From Pseudomonadota bacterium (GTDB lineage: Bacteria > Pseudomonadota > Gammaproteobacteria > Arenicellales > UBA868), in NCBI GenBank assembly GCA_018661145.1, contig JABJIU010000082.1, positions 1 through 11,542 on the forward strand: 11,542 nt of DNA, in the 5' to 3' direction. The translations under genes and the position numbers were made by a program. Under the pieces are notes generated by a model. That model saw only the letters and a list, made by a program, of their open reading frames with translations, did no database searches and was not told the DNA's origin. Below, piece after piece: positions 1 through 6,992 of this stretch. How positions within the stretch are numbered: the stretch's first letter is position 1; each line of letters begins with the position of its first letter.

Positions 1-50
1 ATACCCCTACTATGCAGACTCCTTTTCGTAACCCACTCATCACTGGCGGT

Positions 51-1220
51 TTAGGGCCTACGCGTTGTTTCTGAGAGGTAATCCAGTGCAGCCTGCACAC
101 CACCTGGACGGTGGGGAACTTCGGCCAGTTTGAGAGTCATCTCAATTCCGCTAAGTGTGCTTGCTAGCATTAGGTCGTTAAAGTCTCCGAGATGCCCGAT
201 CCGGAAGATCTTACCGCCCAGGCGGCCCAGACCGTTACCCAGAGACATATCGAAATGCTCGAGGACGGTCTGGCGAAAGGCATCTGCATCGTAACTGTCA
301 GGCATCACTACAGCTGTCAGTGAGTTACTGTAACGTTCCGGATCGAGACACAACAGTTCAAGTTCCCACGCCTTGATAGCGCGTCGGGTTGCCTGGGCCA
401 GTCGGGCATGACGAGCGAACACCTGTTCGAGTCCTTCTTCCAGCAGCATAGCAAGCGCTTCGCGCAATCCAAAAAGAAGATTCGTTGCAGGCGTGTAGGG
501 AAAGAAGCGATCCCGGTTTGCGCCAAGGATATCCTGCCAGTCCCAATAGGCCTTGACGAGTCGGGCGTCCTTCGCCGCGAAAATAGCTTTGTCACTGATT
601 GCATTGAAGCTTAAACCTGGAGGCAGCATCAAGCCCTTCTGGGAGCCTGCGATAGTGACATCAACACCCCATTCATCGTGACGATAGTCGATAGAGGCAA
701 GCGAGGAGATGGTGTCGACCATCAGCAAGGCGGGATGACCCGCGCGGTCCATCGCTGATCGGACCTGCGCGATATCGGAACATACCCCGGTTGAGGTTTC
801 GTTATGCACAATGCATACGGCTTTAATCGTCCTTTGCCGATCCTCAGTGAGAGCGTCCTCGAGAAGGGCTGGGTCAACTCCGTGGCGCCAGTCCGTGGAG
901 AGGACGGTTGTTTGCAGCGAGAGTTTGTTAGCAAGGCGCTGCCAGCTAGAGGCAAAATGCCCGGTCTCGTAGATCAGGACCCTGTCTTGGGGTGAGAGGC
1001 AATTAACCAGAGCTGCTTCCCAGGCGCCGGTACCCGAGGCGGGGAAAATCACCACGGATCGGCTGGTCTTGAAGATCAGCGGAAGTTTCTCAAGAATTTC
1101 ACCTGCCAGGCGGCGGAACTCAGGTCCACGGTGATCAATCGTGGGGCGACTGATTGCTTGGAGGATGCGACCAGGCACATTGGTTGGGCCTGGTATCTGC
1201 AGCAGGTGACGGCCGGACAT
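51..1220 (-). CDS. Class V aminotransferase, serine-glyoxylate / alanine-glyoxylate aminotransferase type
   Basis: This 389-residue protein is a PLP-dependent fold-type I aminotransferase that would move an amino group from serine or alanine to glyoxylate or a related 2-oxo acid in the cytoplasm. It opens with the family signature LQIPGPTNVP (residues 7-16) and TIDHRGPEF (27-35). It then shows the cofactor-binding ASGTGAWEAA (61-70), HNETSTGV (139-146), Asp169 in the MVDT strand, and GSQKGLM with Lys195 as the expected Schiff-base lysine. Arg340 in FRIGH is the likely substrate-carboxylate arginine. Length is normal for the family. The reading frame stays open upstream to 1529, but conservation begins at the ATG at 1220, and a longer form would run into the opposite-strand dehydrogenase. 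No strong ribosome site precedes this ATG. Divergence from a 2-hydroxyacid dehydrogenase fits transamination of that enzyme's 2-oxo product. The exact amino donor and acceptor cannot be read from sequence. Confidence 0.9.
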   Translation of the reverse strand: MSGRHLLQIPGPTNVPGRILQAISRPTIDHRGPEFRRLAGEILEKLPLIFKTSRSVVIFPASGTGAWEAALVNCLSPQDRVLIYETGHFASSWQRLANKLSLQTTVLSTDWRHGVDPALLEDALTEDRQRTIKAVCIVHNETSTGVCSDIAQVRSAMDRAGHPALLMVDTISSLASIDYRHDEWGVDVTIAGSQKGLMLPPGLSFNAISDKAIFAAKDARLVKAYWDWQDILGANRDRFFPYTPATNLLFGLREALAMLLEEGLEQVFARHARLAQATRRAIKAWELELLCLDPERYSNSLTAVVMPDSYDADAFRQTVLEHFDMSLGNGLGRLGGKIFRIGHLGDFNDLMLASTLSGIEMTLKLAEVPHRPGGVQAALDYLSETTRRP

Positions 1221-1261
1221 GACTCGGGATGGGTTAGATGAGGAAATGAAGGTTCGATTGC

Positions 1262-1291
1262 ATTCTGAAGATTGATTTGGCGTAATGTCAA
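1262..1291 (-). promoter_or_regulatory. Candidate sigma70-type promoter for the aminotransferase gene
   Basis: On the minus strand a perfect TTGACA (-35, positions 1291-1286) is followed after 18 bases by CAGAAT (-10-like, 1267-1262). Transcription would begin near 1255, about 35 bases before the ATG at 1220. The -10 match is only four of six, so this is a candidate. I found no convincing matching promoter for the divergent plus-strand genes in the same 142-base gap (1221-1362). Confidence 0.35.
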
Positions 1292-1362
1292 GAAACCCGC
1301 CAGACGCCTCAGGTTTTTGACGGCGCTGGCTCGATACAAACAGAGACTGATCGGAACCGTAA

Positions 1363-4266
1363 TTGACTGAAGTCAAGAATTCACCGGTGGCAGGAAATTC
1401 CCGTATTGCGACTCGCCTTCGCAACGAGGTTGAGGGTGACGTCTGGTTTGATGCGTTTTCCCGTGGCCGGTATTCGACTGATGCCTCTGCATACCAGATC
1501 GAGCCTGTTGGCGTGGTGGTGCCCCGCACGTGGCAGGACGTGATCTCAGCGATTCAGATTGCCGCCGATGAGGAGATCGCGGTACTTCCCCGCGGTGGCG
1601 GGACCTCGCAGTGCGGTCAGACGGTTGGCCAGGCACTCGTCATCGACACCAGCGCGCATCTTAATAGTGTGGTCAAACTCGACCCGGACATGCAGAAGGT
1701 ATGCGTGGAGCCCGGGATTGTGTTGGATCATCTGAACCATCGTCTTGCGCCGCATGGCCTGATGTTCCCCGTGGACGTTTCAACGGCCGCGCAAGCCACG
1801 ATCGGTGGCATGACGGGCAATAACAGCTGCGGCGCTCGCTCGGTTCGGTACGGCACCATGCGGGATAACGTTCGGGCGATTACAGGAATCCTCGCAGACG
1901 GACAGCGCCGCCGTTTCGACACTCTTGAAGAAGGCGTTCCTCGTAATGGCCTGGAAGAGGAATTGGTCGCAATCGGCGTGTCTGAAGCTGAGGAGATCTC
2001 GCGACGGTTCCCCAAAGTCCAAAGACGCGTGGGCGGATATAACATCGATGCTCTGACCCTGTCTGATAAGACGGAAGGCATAAACCTTGCTCATCTGCTT
2101 GTGGGGTCGGAGGGAACCCTTGCGTTTTCAGAAGCAATTGAACTGCAACTTGTGCAGGTTCCAAAGCACAAAGTACTAGGAGTCTGCCACTTCCCAAAAT
2201 TTTATGCCGCTATGGAAGCGTCGCAGCACCTCGTGACGCTTGGTCCCTGCGCAGTCGAATTGGTAGATCAGACGATGATCGATCTGTCGCGGGAAAATTC
2301 GGTGTTTCGGCCTGTCATCGAACGATGCGTTAAAGGCGAGCCGGAGGCGCTGTTGCTGGTTGAATTCGCCGGTGAATCCCACGACGAGCAGTTAGTGGCA
2401 CTTAAACGACTCCACGAGTTGATGGACGATCTCGGGTTTGCTGATGCAGTGGTCGATGCGGTGGATCCACAATTTCAGAAAGATATCTGGGAGGTCCGGA
2501 AGGCGGGCCTGAACATCATGATGTCGATGAAAGGTGACGGAAAACCGATCTCATTCATCGAAGACTGCGCCGTGCGTTTGGAGGATCTTGCGGAATACAC
2601 CCAGCGTCTCACGGAAATCTTTGCGAAACACGGCACGTCTGGCACCTGGTATGCCCACGCGTCAGTCGGCTGCCTACATGTGAGGCCCGTGCTCAACCTC
2701 AAGCAGGAAGTCGATGTAAGAAAGATGCGAACTATTGCGGAGGAAGCCTTCGCGATGGTTCGTGAATACAAAGGCTCCCATTCCGGCGAACATGGAGACG
2801 GCCTTGTGCGCTCTGAGTTTCACGAAGCGATGTTTGGCAAACGAATGGTTGATACCTTTGCCAGGGTAAAACAATTGTTTGATCCGCACGGCACTTTTAA
2901 TCCCGGCAAGATCGTCAATCCTTCCAAGATGGATGACAGAAGTCTCTTCCGGTTTAAACAAGGCTATCGAGTCGAAAACCTTAATACCGCTTTGGATTGG
3001 TCTGCATGGGGTGGGTTTTCAGGTGCTGTAGAGATGTGCAACAACAATGGCGCGTGCCGTAAAAGGGATGCCAAAGTGATGTGCCCGTCGTATCGGGCAA
3101 CCGGACAGGAAGAACACCTCACCCGCGGACGAGCCAACACCCTGCGCCTCGCTTTGTCAGGCCAGTTGGGAGCCGAGGCTTTCACCTCCCGAAAGATGCA
3201 CGAGTCGATGCAGCTCTGTGTCGGTTGCAAAGGCTGCCGTCGCGAATGTCCGACGGGTGTCGATATGGCGAAGATGAAAATCGAGTTTTTGCATCACTAT
3301 CACTCCCGCCATGGTGTGCCTGCACGTGAACGTCTTGTCGCGGAGCTTCCACGATATGCGCCCTGGTTAAGCCGAGTGTCCGGGTTGGCAAATCTTAGGA
3401 ATCGCAGTCGCCTGTTGAAAAAGCTTGGGCATCGGGTTTTTGGTCTCAGTGCTGAGCGGCAACTGCCTCACTGGGCAAGCCATCCCTTTTCGGATACTGC
3501 GTACGAGGCTGGTGAAAATCGCAATGGAGAACTCGTTCTGTTTGCCGATACGTTCAACCGTTATTTTGATCCCGACGTGCTTTGGGCCGCGGTGAGGGTT
3601 TTGACAAAAGCCGGCTATCGGGTACACCTGCCGAGTGCACGGGGGCGTGAACGCCGACCGCTTTGCTGTGGACGGACCTATCTTGCCTCGGGGATGACGC
3701 AAAGAGCAAAAGAGGAAGCGCAGCGTACTCTAAACGCTATCCAACCCTATCTTGAGGCAGGAATGCCGGTGGTGGGTCTCGAACCATCCTGTCTATTTAC
3801 CTTCAAGGATGAAATTCCGAGTTTACTGCCCGGGGAAATAACAACACGGCTTGCCGATCAGGCTCAGATGTTTGAGCAATTCCTGTTGGGCGAGGGGTAT
3901 AGGGGCTTTTCCCAGTTGGAGTGGGCGTCGTCGCAGGGACAAAAGGCATTTGTGCATGGCCATTGCCACCAAAAAGCCTTCAATGCACACGGCATGGGAG
4001 CTCAACTTATGCGTGCGATCCCGGGACTGACGGCCGAGGCAATACCTTCGGGATGCTGCGGTATGGCCGGGGCCTTTGGGTATCAAAGTGAGACTCAAGA
4101 GGTTTCGTCCAGGATGGCTGAGCTTGATCTGCTGCCAGCAGTTCGTGGTACAGATACGAGTGACTGGCTGGTCGCAGACGGTTTCAGTTGCCGACACCAG
4201 ATAAAAGATCTGGCACACCGTGATGCTAGACACACTGCCCAAGTGCTGGACGGGATGCTGGCGTGA
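1363..4266 (+). CDS. Fused FAD-binding / iron-sulfur 2-hydroxyacid dehydrogenase (GlcD-GlcF type)
   Basis: This 967-residue protein joins a GlcD-like flavoprotein to a GlcF-like iron-sulfur half, as in YdiJ-type D-2-hydroxyacid dehydrogenases. It should oxidise a 2-hydroxyacid to a 2-oxo acid and feed electrons to the respiratory chain. The FAD_binding_4 part spans roughly residues 45-265, with PRGGGTSQCGQTVG (76-89), GNNSCGARSVRYG (152-164) and GSEGTL (248-253). The FAD-oxidase C-terminal part covers about 270-520 and carries EHGDG (476-480). Cluster ligands follow: Cys559, Cys565, Cys574, then C619-x2-C622-x2-C625-x3-C629. Two CCG elements (768-770 and 898-900, with Cys810, Cys868 and Cys943) resemble heterodisulfide-reductase-type domains. 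The start is TTG at 1363, six bases after GGAA; an in-frame TAA at 1360-1362 rules out any longer form, and GTG at 1387 is the alternative. No membrane segment or signal peptide is seen, so membrane association would be peripheral. Substrate is unknown; glycolate, D-lactate, D-2-hydroxyglutarate and sulfolactate are all possible. Confidence 0.9.
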   Translation: MTEVKNSPVAGNSRIATRLRNEVEGDVWFDAFSRGRYSTDASAYQIEPVGVVVPRTWQDVISAIQIAADEEIAVLPRGGGTSQCGQTVGQALVIDTSAHLNSVVKLDPDMQKVCVEPGIVLDHLNHRLAPHGLMFPVDVSTAAQATIGGMTGNNSCGARSVRYGTMRDNVRAITGILADGQRRRFDTLEEGVPRNGLEEELVAIGVSEAEEISRRFPKVQRRVGGYNIDALTLSDKTEGINLAHLLVGSEGTLAFSEAIELQLVQVPKHKVLGVCHFPKFYAAMEASQHLVTLGPCAVELVDQTMIDLSRENSVFRPVIERCVKGEPEALLLVEFAGESHDEQLVALKRLHELMDDLGFADAVVDAVDPQFQKDIWEVRKAGLNIMMSMKGDGKPISFIEDCAVRLEDLAEYTQRLTEIFAKHGTSGTWYAHASVGCLHVRPVLNLKQEVDVRKMRTIAEEAFAMVREYKGSHSGEHGDGLVRSEFHEAMFGKRMVDTFARVKQLFDPHGTFNPGKIVNPSKMDDRSLFRFKQGYRVENLNTALDWSAWGGFSGAVEMCNNNGACRKRDAKVMCPSYRATGQEEHLTRGRANTLRLALSGQLGAEAFTSRKMHESMQLCVGCKGCRRECPTGVDMAKMKIEFLHHYHSRHGVPARERLVAELPRYAPWLSRVSGLANLRNRSRLLKKLGHRVFGLSAERQLPHWASHPFSDTAYEAGENRNGELVLFADTFNRYFDPDVLWAAVRVLTKAGYRVHLPSARGRERRPLCCGRTYLASGMTQRAKEEAQRTLNAIQPYLEAGMPVVGLEPSCLFTFKDEIPSLLPGEITTRLADQAQMFEQFLLGEGYRGFSQLEWASSQGQKAFVHGHCHQKAFNAHGMGAQLMRAIPGLTAEAIPSGCCGMAGAFGYQSETQEVSSRMAELDLLPAVRGTDTSDWLVADGFSCRHQIKDLAHRDARHTAQVLDGMLA

Positions 4267-4283
4267 TGTACGGCGCAGATTGA
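4266..4283 (+). other. Five-codon mini-ORF linking the dehydrogenase stop to the exporter start
   Basis: An ATG overlaps the dehydrogenase stop as TGATG (4264-4268), runs five sense codons, and ends at TGA (4281-4283), one base before the TTG start of the exporter at 4285. It may relay ribosomes from one gene to the next, because the exporter lacks a clear Shine-Dalgarno site. It could also be chance. Confidence 0.25.
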
Positions 4284-4284
4284 G

Positions 4285-5046
4285 TTGGGCGGTTTGCAAG
4301 AATTCGACGCCCTCGTTATTGCCTGGTGTACTTTTGCGCTATTTTGCGGGGGGCTGATTAAAGGGACACTAGGTGTTGGTACGCCGCTGTTGACGGTTCC
4401 GTTGATGGCGCTGGTGTTGCCGGCCCAGATGGCCGTCATTCTGATGGCGGTTCCGGTCGTAGTTGCCAATGTCTGGCAGGCCTTTAAGGCAGGGCGCTTG
4501 CAGGCTGCGGCGATACGATTCTGGCCATCGTTCGTTACCATTTTGGTGGGTACCTATGTCGGTGTCACTATTCTGGCGACGATCGATGAACAGGCACTGC
4601 TGCTTGTCGTCGGAGCGGTGGTGATTGCTTCTGCGATTTGGCAGAGCTCGTCATACCGGTTAAGCCTCAAACCGTCTTTGGAAAGACCGGCAGGAGTAAT
4701 CTTTGGTCTGGCGAGTGGTATCGTTGGTGGGCTGTCGTCAATGTTTGGCCCGATGCTGATTATCTATCTGGTCTCGATTCCCGACTTGGATAAAGAGCGT
4801 TTTGTCGCAACGATTAGCTTCTTATATATTGCATGTGTTGTTCCTTGGACGATAATGTTATTGTGGTTTGGTATTCTGGATCAGCAACTGATTGTGCTTT
4901 CGGCGCTGGCGACGGTTCCGGTAGTCGCCGGACTGGTCGTCGGCGAAGTGCTCCGAAAACGGGTGAGTGATTCCCGCTTCCAGAAATTGATATTGATCGT
5001 CTTGTTGCTTTCGGGAGCCGCCATGCTTTGGCGTGCATTGGTATAA
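4285..5046 (+). CDS. TauE/SafE (TSUP) family membrane transporter, probable sulfite or organic-anion exporter
   Basis: This 253-residue polytopic inner-membrane protein has about eight hydrophobic segments and the two-fold internal repeat of the TauE/SafE family. The first repeat carries GGLIKGTLGVGTPLLTVPL (22-40) and the second GLASGIVGGLSSMFGPMLI (141-159), both glycine-rich with the usual proline. Family members export sulfite, sulfoacetate or other small anions; some have unknown substrates. It begins with TTG, 18 bases after the dehydrogenase stop and in the same frame, and has no clear ribosome site, so translation is probably coupled. Its place between a hydroxyacid dehydrogenase and a TTT importer suggests it disposes of a product of the same pathway. 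If the substrate is a sulfonate, sulfite is the likely cargo, but no sulfo-lyase gene is visible here. A second TTG at 4294 is a possible alternative start. Confidence 0.82.
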   Translation: MGGLQEFDALVIAWCTFALFCGGLIKGTLGVGTPLLTVPLMALVLPAQMAVILMAVPVVVANVWQAFKAGRLQAAAIRFWPSFVTILVGTYVGVTILATIDEQALLLVVGAVVIASAIWQSSSYRLSLKPSLERPAGVIFGLASGIVGGLSSMFGPMLIIYLVSIPDLDKERFVATISFLYIACVVPWTIMLLWFGILDQQLIVLSALATVPVVAGLVVGEVLRKRVSDSRFQKLILIVLLLSGAAMLWRALV

Positions 5047-5128
5047 AACTGGTGAGACAAGCGCTAGGATACTAAACCCGGGGTAAGACCCGCTGTAGTG
5101 TGTAAACCTAATCAGGAGGAAATATACA
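5047..5128 (+). promoter_or_regulatory. tctC: Leader of the binding-protein gene with a strong ribosome site
   Basis: This 82-base spacer holds a consensus AGGAGG at 5114-5119, nine bases before the ATG at 5129, which favours that ATG over the adjacent one at 5132. A short GGGT-AAG-ACCC hairpin is possible at 5081-5090. I found no convincing internal promoter. Confidence 0.55.
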
Positions 5129-6160
5129 ATGATGAACACGAAAAAGTTTCTTGTTTCAGTAGGCTCCGTCGTTACCGCAATGACTCTTTCGGCCGGTACG
5201 GCTTTTGCGGGCTGCGCGACAGATGGGCTGCCAGGTTCCATGGATCGGCCCGGTGGATTCCCGGAACGGGCATTGGGCATGGTCGTTCCCTACGGTCCCG
5301 CCGGTGGATCTGGTCAGATTGCCCAGGCGATGGCGCAAGCTGTGACCGAATTGACGGGCGTCTCGATCAACCGCGACCACAAGCCCGGTGGTTCGGGCAC
5401 GGTCGGCATGACTGCTTACCTGGCAACGCCGGCCAACGGATATACCGTGCTTGAGCACATCGATGATGCGTCCAGTGCCCATGCGTTGGATTCAGGCCGT
5501 CCCAACCCAGCCGAAGATCTGATTCCACTTGTGATCTCTCAGATCACCTTCTCACAGATCTACATTCGGACCAATGAAGATCGATACACCGACTGGAACT
5601 CTTTTGTCGAGTGGGTGAAGGCGCAGGATGGTAAGGCGACTATCGCGAACGTCTCCAAAGAAGGCTCCATGGAACGCATCAACATGAAGTATCTGACGGA
5701 TTCGACCGGGATGAAGATTCAGCAGATCTCTTTCGACAAAGGTGCTCCCCGCTATGGCGCGCTTGCAGGCGGACAGGTTGACGCGCTCTTTGAGCAACCT
5801 GGTGACGTGCGTAAGTTTCTCGATTCAGGAACCTTCAAGCCGATCCTGACACTCCTGCACAGCCGTCCGGGGGTGTTCGCTGATGTGCCCAGCCTGACGG
5901 ACGCGGGCTTTGACTTCGAGCCGCTGCTCCGTTTCCGTGGCTTTTATGTACATAAGGATGCACCTGCCGACCGTGTTGCCTGGCTGCAGTGGGCATTCCA
6001 GAAGGCCTTTTGTGAAAAGAGCTATCAGGACTTCAACGAAAGCAAGTACATGAACCTGATCGAGAGTTTCCGTGATTCGGATGGCGCGCGTGAGTTGATT
6101 ACAGCGACCATTGCGCAGTATCGCGACGTCTACAAACAACTGGGAATGGAGGTTAAGTAA
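5129..6160 (+). CDS. tctC: TTT transporter periplasmic solute-binding protein (TctC/Bug family)
   Basis: This 343-residue protein is the extracytoplasmic receptor of a tripartite tricarboxylate transporter and captures a small organic anion for the TctA/TctB permease. It has a Sec signal peptide with Lys5-Lys6, a hydrophobic core and AFA cleavage after residue 27. The mature protein shows the Bug-family start FPERALGMVVPYGPAGGSG (44-62), then KPGGSGTVG (85-93), LATPANGYTVL (98-108), and GGQVDALFEQPGDV (214-227) where family members contact ligand. Length is slightly above the usual 320-330. Only two cysteines exist, Cys29 at the mature N-terminus and Cys295, so a disulfide is possible. Its AGGAGG ribosome site is the strongest in the operon, as expected for a binding protein made in excess. 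Genes for both membrane subunits follow directly. Ligand cannot be read from sequence; hydroxy-carboxylates and sulfonated analogues are candidates from context. Confidence 0.88.
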   Translation: MMNTKKFLVSVGSVVTAMTLSAGTAFAGCATDGLPGSMDRPGGFPERALGMVVPYGPAGGSGQIAQAMAQAVTELTGVSINRDHKPGGSGTVGMTAYLATPANGYTVLEHIDDASSAHALDSGRPNPAEDLIPLVISQITFSQIYIRTNEDRYTDWNSFVEWVKAQDGKATIANVSKEGSMERINMKYLTDSTGMKIQQISFDKGAPRYGALAGGQVDALFEQPGDVRKFLDSGTFKPILTLLHSRPGVFADVPSLTDAGFDFEPLLRFRGFYVHKDAPADRVAWLQWAFQKAFCEKSYQDFNESKYMNLIESFRDSDGARELITATIAQYRDVYKQLGMEVK

Positions 6161-6188
6161 ACTCATTTCCCGGTTAAGGCATGTTGAG

Positions 6189-6221
6189 CGGTCAGGAGCA
6201 GCGAGTTGCTGTTCCTGACCG
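6189..6221 (+). terminator. Strong intergenic hairpin, partial terminator or mRNA-stabilising stem
   Basis: Positions 6189-6202 pair with 6208-6221 in a 14-bp stem with a single G-U pair and a five-base loop (GAGTT). The T-rich run TTTGGTTTT follows at 6222-6230. It lies 28 bases after the binding-protein stop and 37 before the next gene. Since the two membrane-subunit genes follow on the same strand, it is best read as an attenuating terminator, or as a 3' stabiliser of the binding-protein message, that sets subunit ratios. Confidence 0.75.
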
Positions 6222-6258
6222 TTTGGTTTTCAATCATCTTTTTAGGTTGCAGTGACTC

Positions 6259-6972
6259 ATGGGAAAACTGCGTCTGGGTCATATCTGCGAGGCAGCCTTC
6301 TGGCTGGTGCTGGCCACTTTTCTTTATGTTGAGTCCTTTGAATTTGACCGCGGAATCGAAATCTACAAGTTTGGCGCGACAGGCTGGCCGAGAGCGCTGC
6401 TGCTACTGCTGGCGGTCGCTGCGATAGGTCAGTTCACGTATCAATTTCTCGCCGGAGACAAGTCCACATCGGGGACGGTTGGCGCCGCATCGGACGACGG
6501 CGCGGAAGAGGCAGCCCGGCAGTCCGGGCATTCCGATTTTAGGTGGTACGTTACTACTTTCTGTCTTCTGGCCGTTCCGTTCCTATACATGCGGGCGCAC
6601 GACCTCACGGGGATCTTTCTCACACTAGATAAAGAGGGTGTTCACACAGTCAAACTGGTTGCGGCGCCCTTACTGTTGGCGGTTTACCTATTTCTGGCGA
6701 GGGGCAATCAGGTTGGCGCGATTCTCACGCTGCCCCTGTTCTTTGCAGCGCTGCTTGAAGACTTGGGTTTTTATGCCATGGCCCCGCTCTTTATCGTCGG
6801 GATAACACTCCTGATGGGTGAACGGCGTGCCCGGTGGATTGCGTTGACAGTCGCACTGATCATGGGGTTTTTGCTGCTGATTTTTGTTAGCCTGCTATAT
6901 GTCGGTCTTCCTACCGGCAATATCAGTCCCTTCTATGACTTGAGCCACCTGCTGGTGACTCTGCTTCAGTGA
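6259..6972 (+). CDS. tctB: TTT transporter small membrane subunit (TctB family), enlarged
   Basis: This 237-residue inner-membrane protein is the small permease subunit that partners with TctA. Placement between the binding-protein and TctA genes is the main support. The FGATGWPRALLLLL stretch (38-51) matches the family's conserved G...PR element after the first membrane segment. The C-terminal LPTGNISPF (217-225) matches the usual LPxG ending. Roughly seven hydrophobic segments are seen (about 11-25, 44-64, 96-112, 130-147, 151-167, 169-186, 191-215), against four in a typical 140-160 residue TctB. The additional part appears to be residues 95-150. A hydrophilic loop (65-94) is rich in Gly, Ala, Ser and acidic residues. 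The start is ATG at 6259; only a weak AGG lies upstream and an in-frame TGA (6253-6255) blocks a longer form. Confidence 0.75.
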   Translation: MGKLRLGHICEAAFWLVLATFLYVESFEFDRGIEIYKFGATGWPRALLLLLAVAAIGQFTYQFLAGDKSTSGTVGAASDDGAEEAARQSGHSDFRWYVTTFCLLAVPFLYMRAHDLTGIFLTLDKEGVHTVKLVAAPLLLAVYLFLARGNQVGAILTLPLFFAALLEDLGFYAMAPLFIVGITLLMGERRARWIALTVALIMGFLLLIFVSLLYVGLPTGNISPFYDLSHLLVTLLQ

Positions 6973-6992
6973 TCGTGAGGCTATAGTTTCAA

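Noticed and set aside
1221..1529. Open upstream extension of the aminotransferase frame, adding 103 residues
   Set aside because: Family similarity starts sharply at MSGRHLLQIPGPTNVP (ATG at 1220). The extension overlaps the opposite-strand dehydrogenase by 167 bases and resembles no domain.
4264..4287. Read-through of the dehydrogenase TGA into the exporter, since both share a frame with no further stop between them
   Set aside because: The dehydrogenase ends where its family normally ends, and the 18-base spacing is ordinary for separate coupled genes. There is no sign of a selenocysteine element.
3823..4541. Two overlapping minus-strand open frames across the dehydrogenase-exporter junction
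   Set aside because: They are antisense to strongly motif-supported genes and their translations show no domain, coherent hydrophobicity or start signal.
5204..5217. Lipoprotein signal (AFAGC) in the TTT binding protein
   Set aside because: Phe at -3 is a poor lipobox residue, while AFA followed by Gly is a good signal-peptidase I site. TTT binding proteins of these bacteria are normally soluble and periplasmic.
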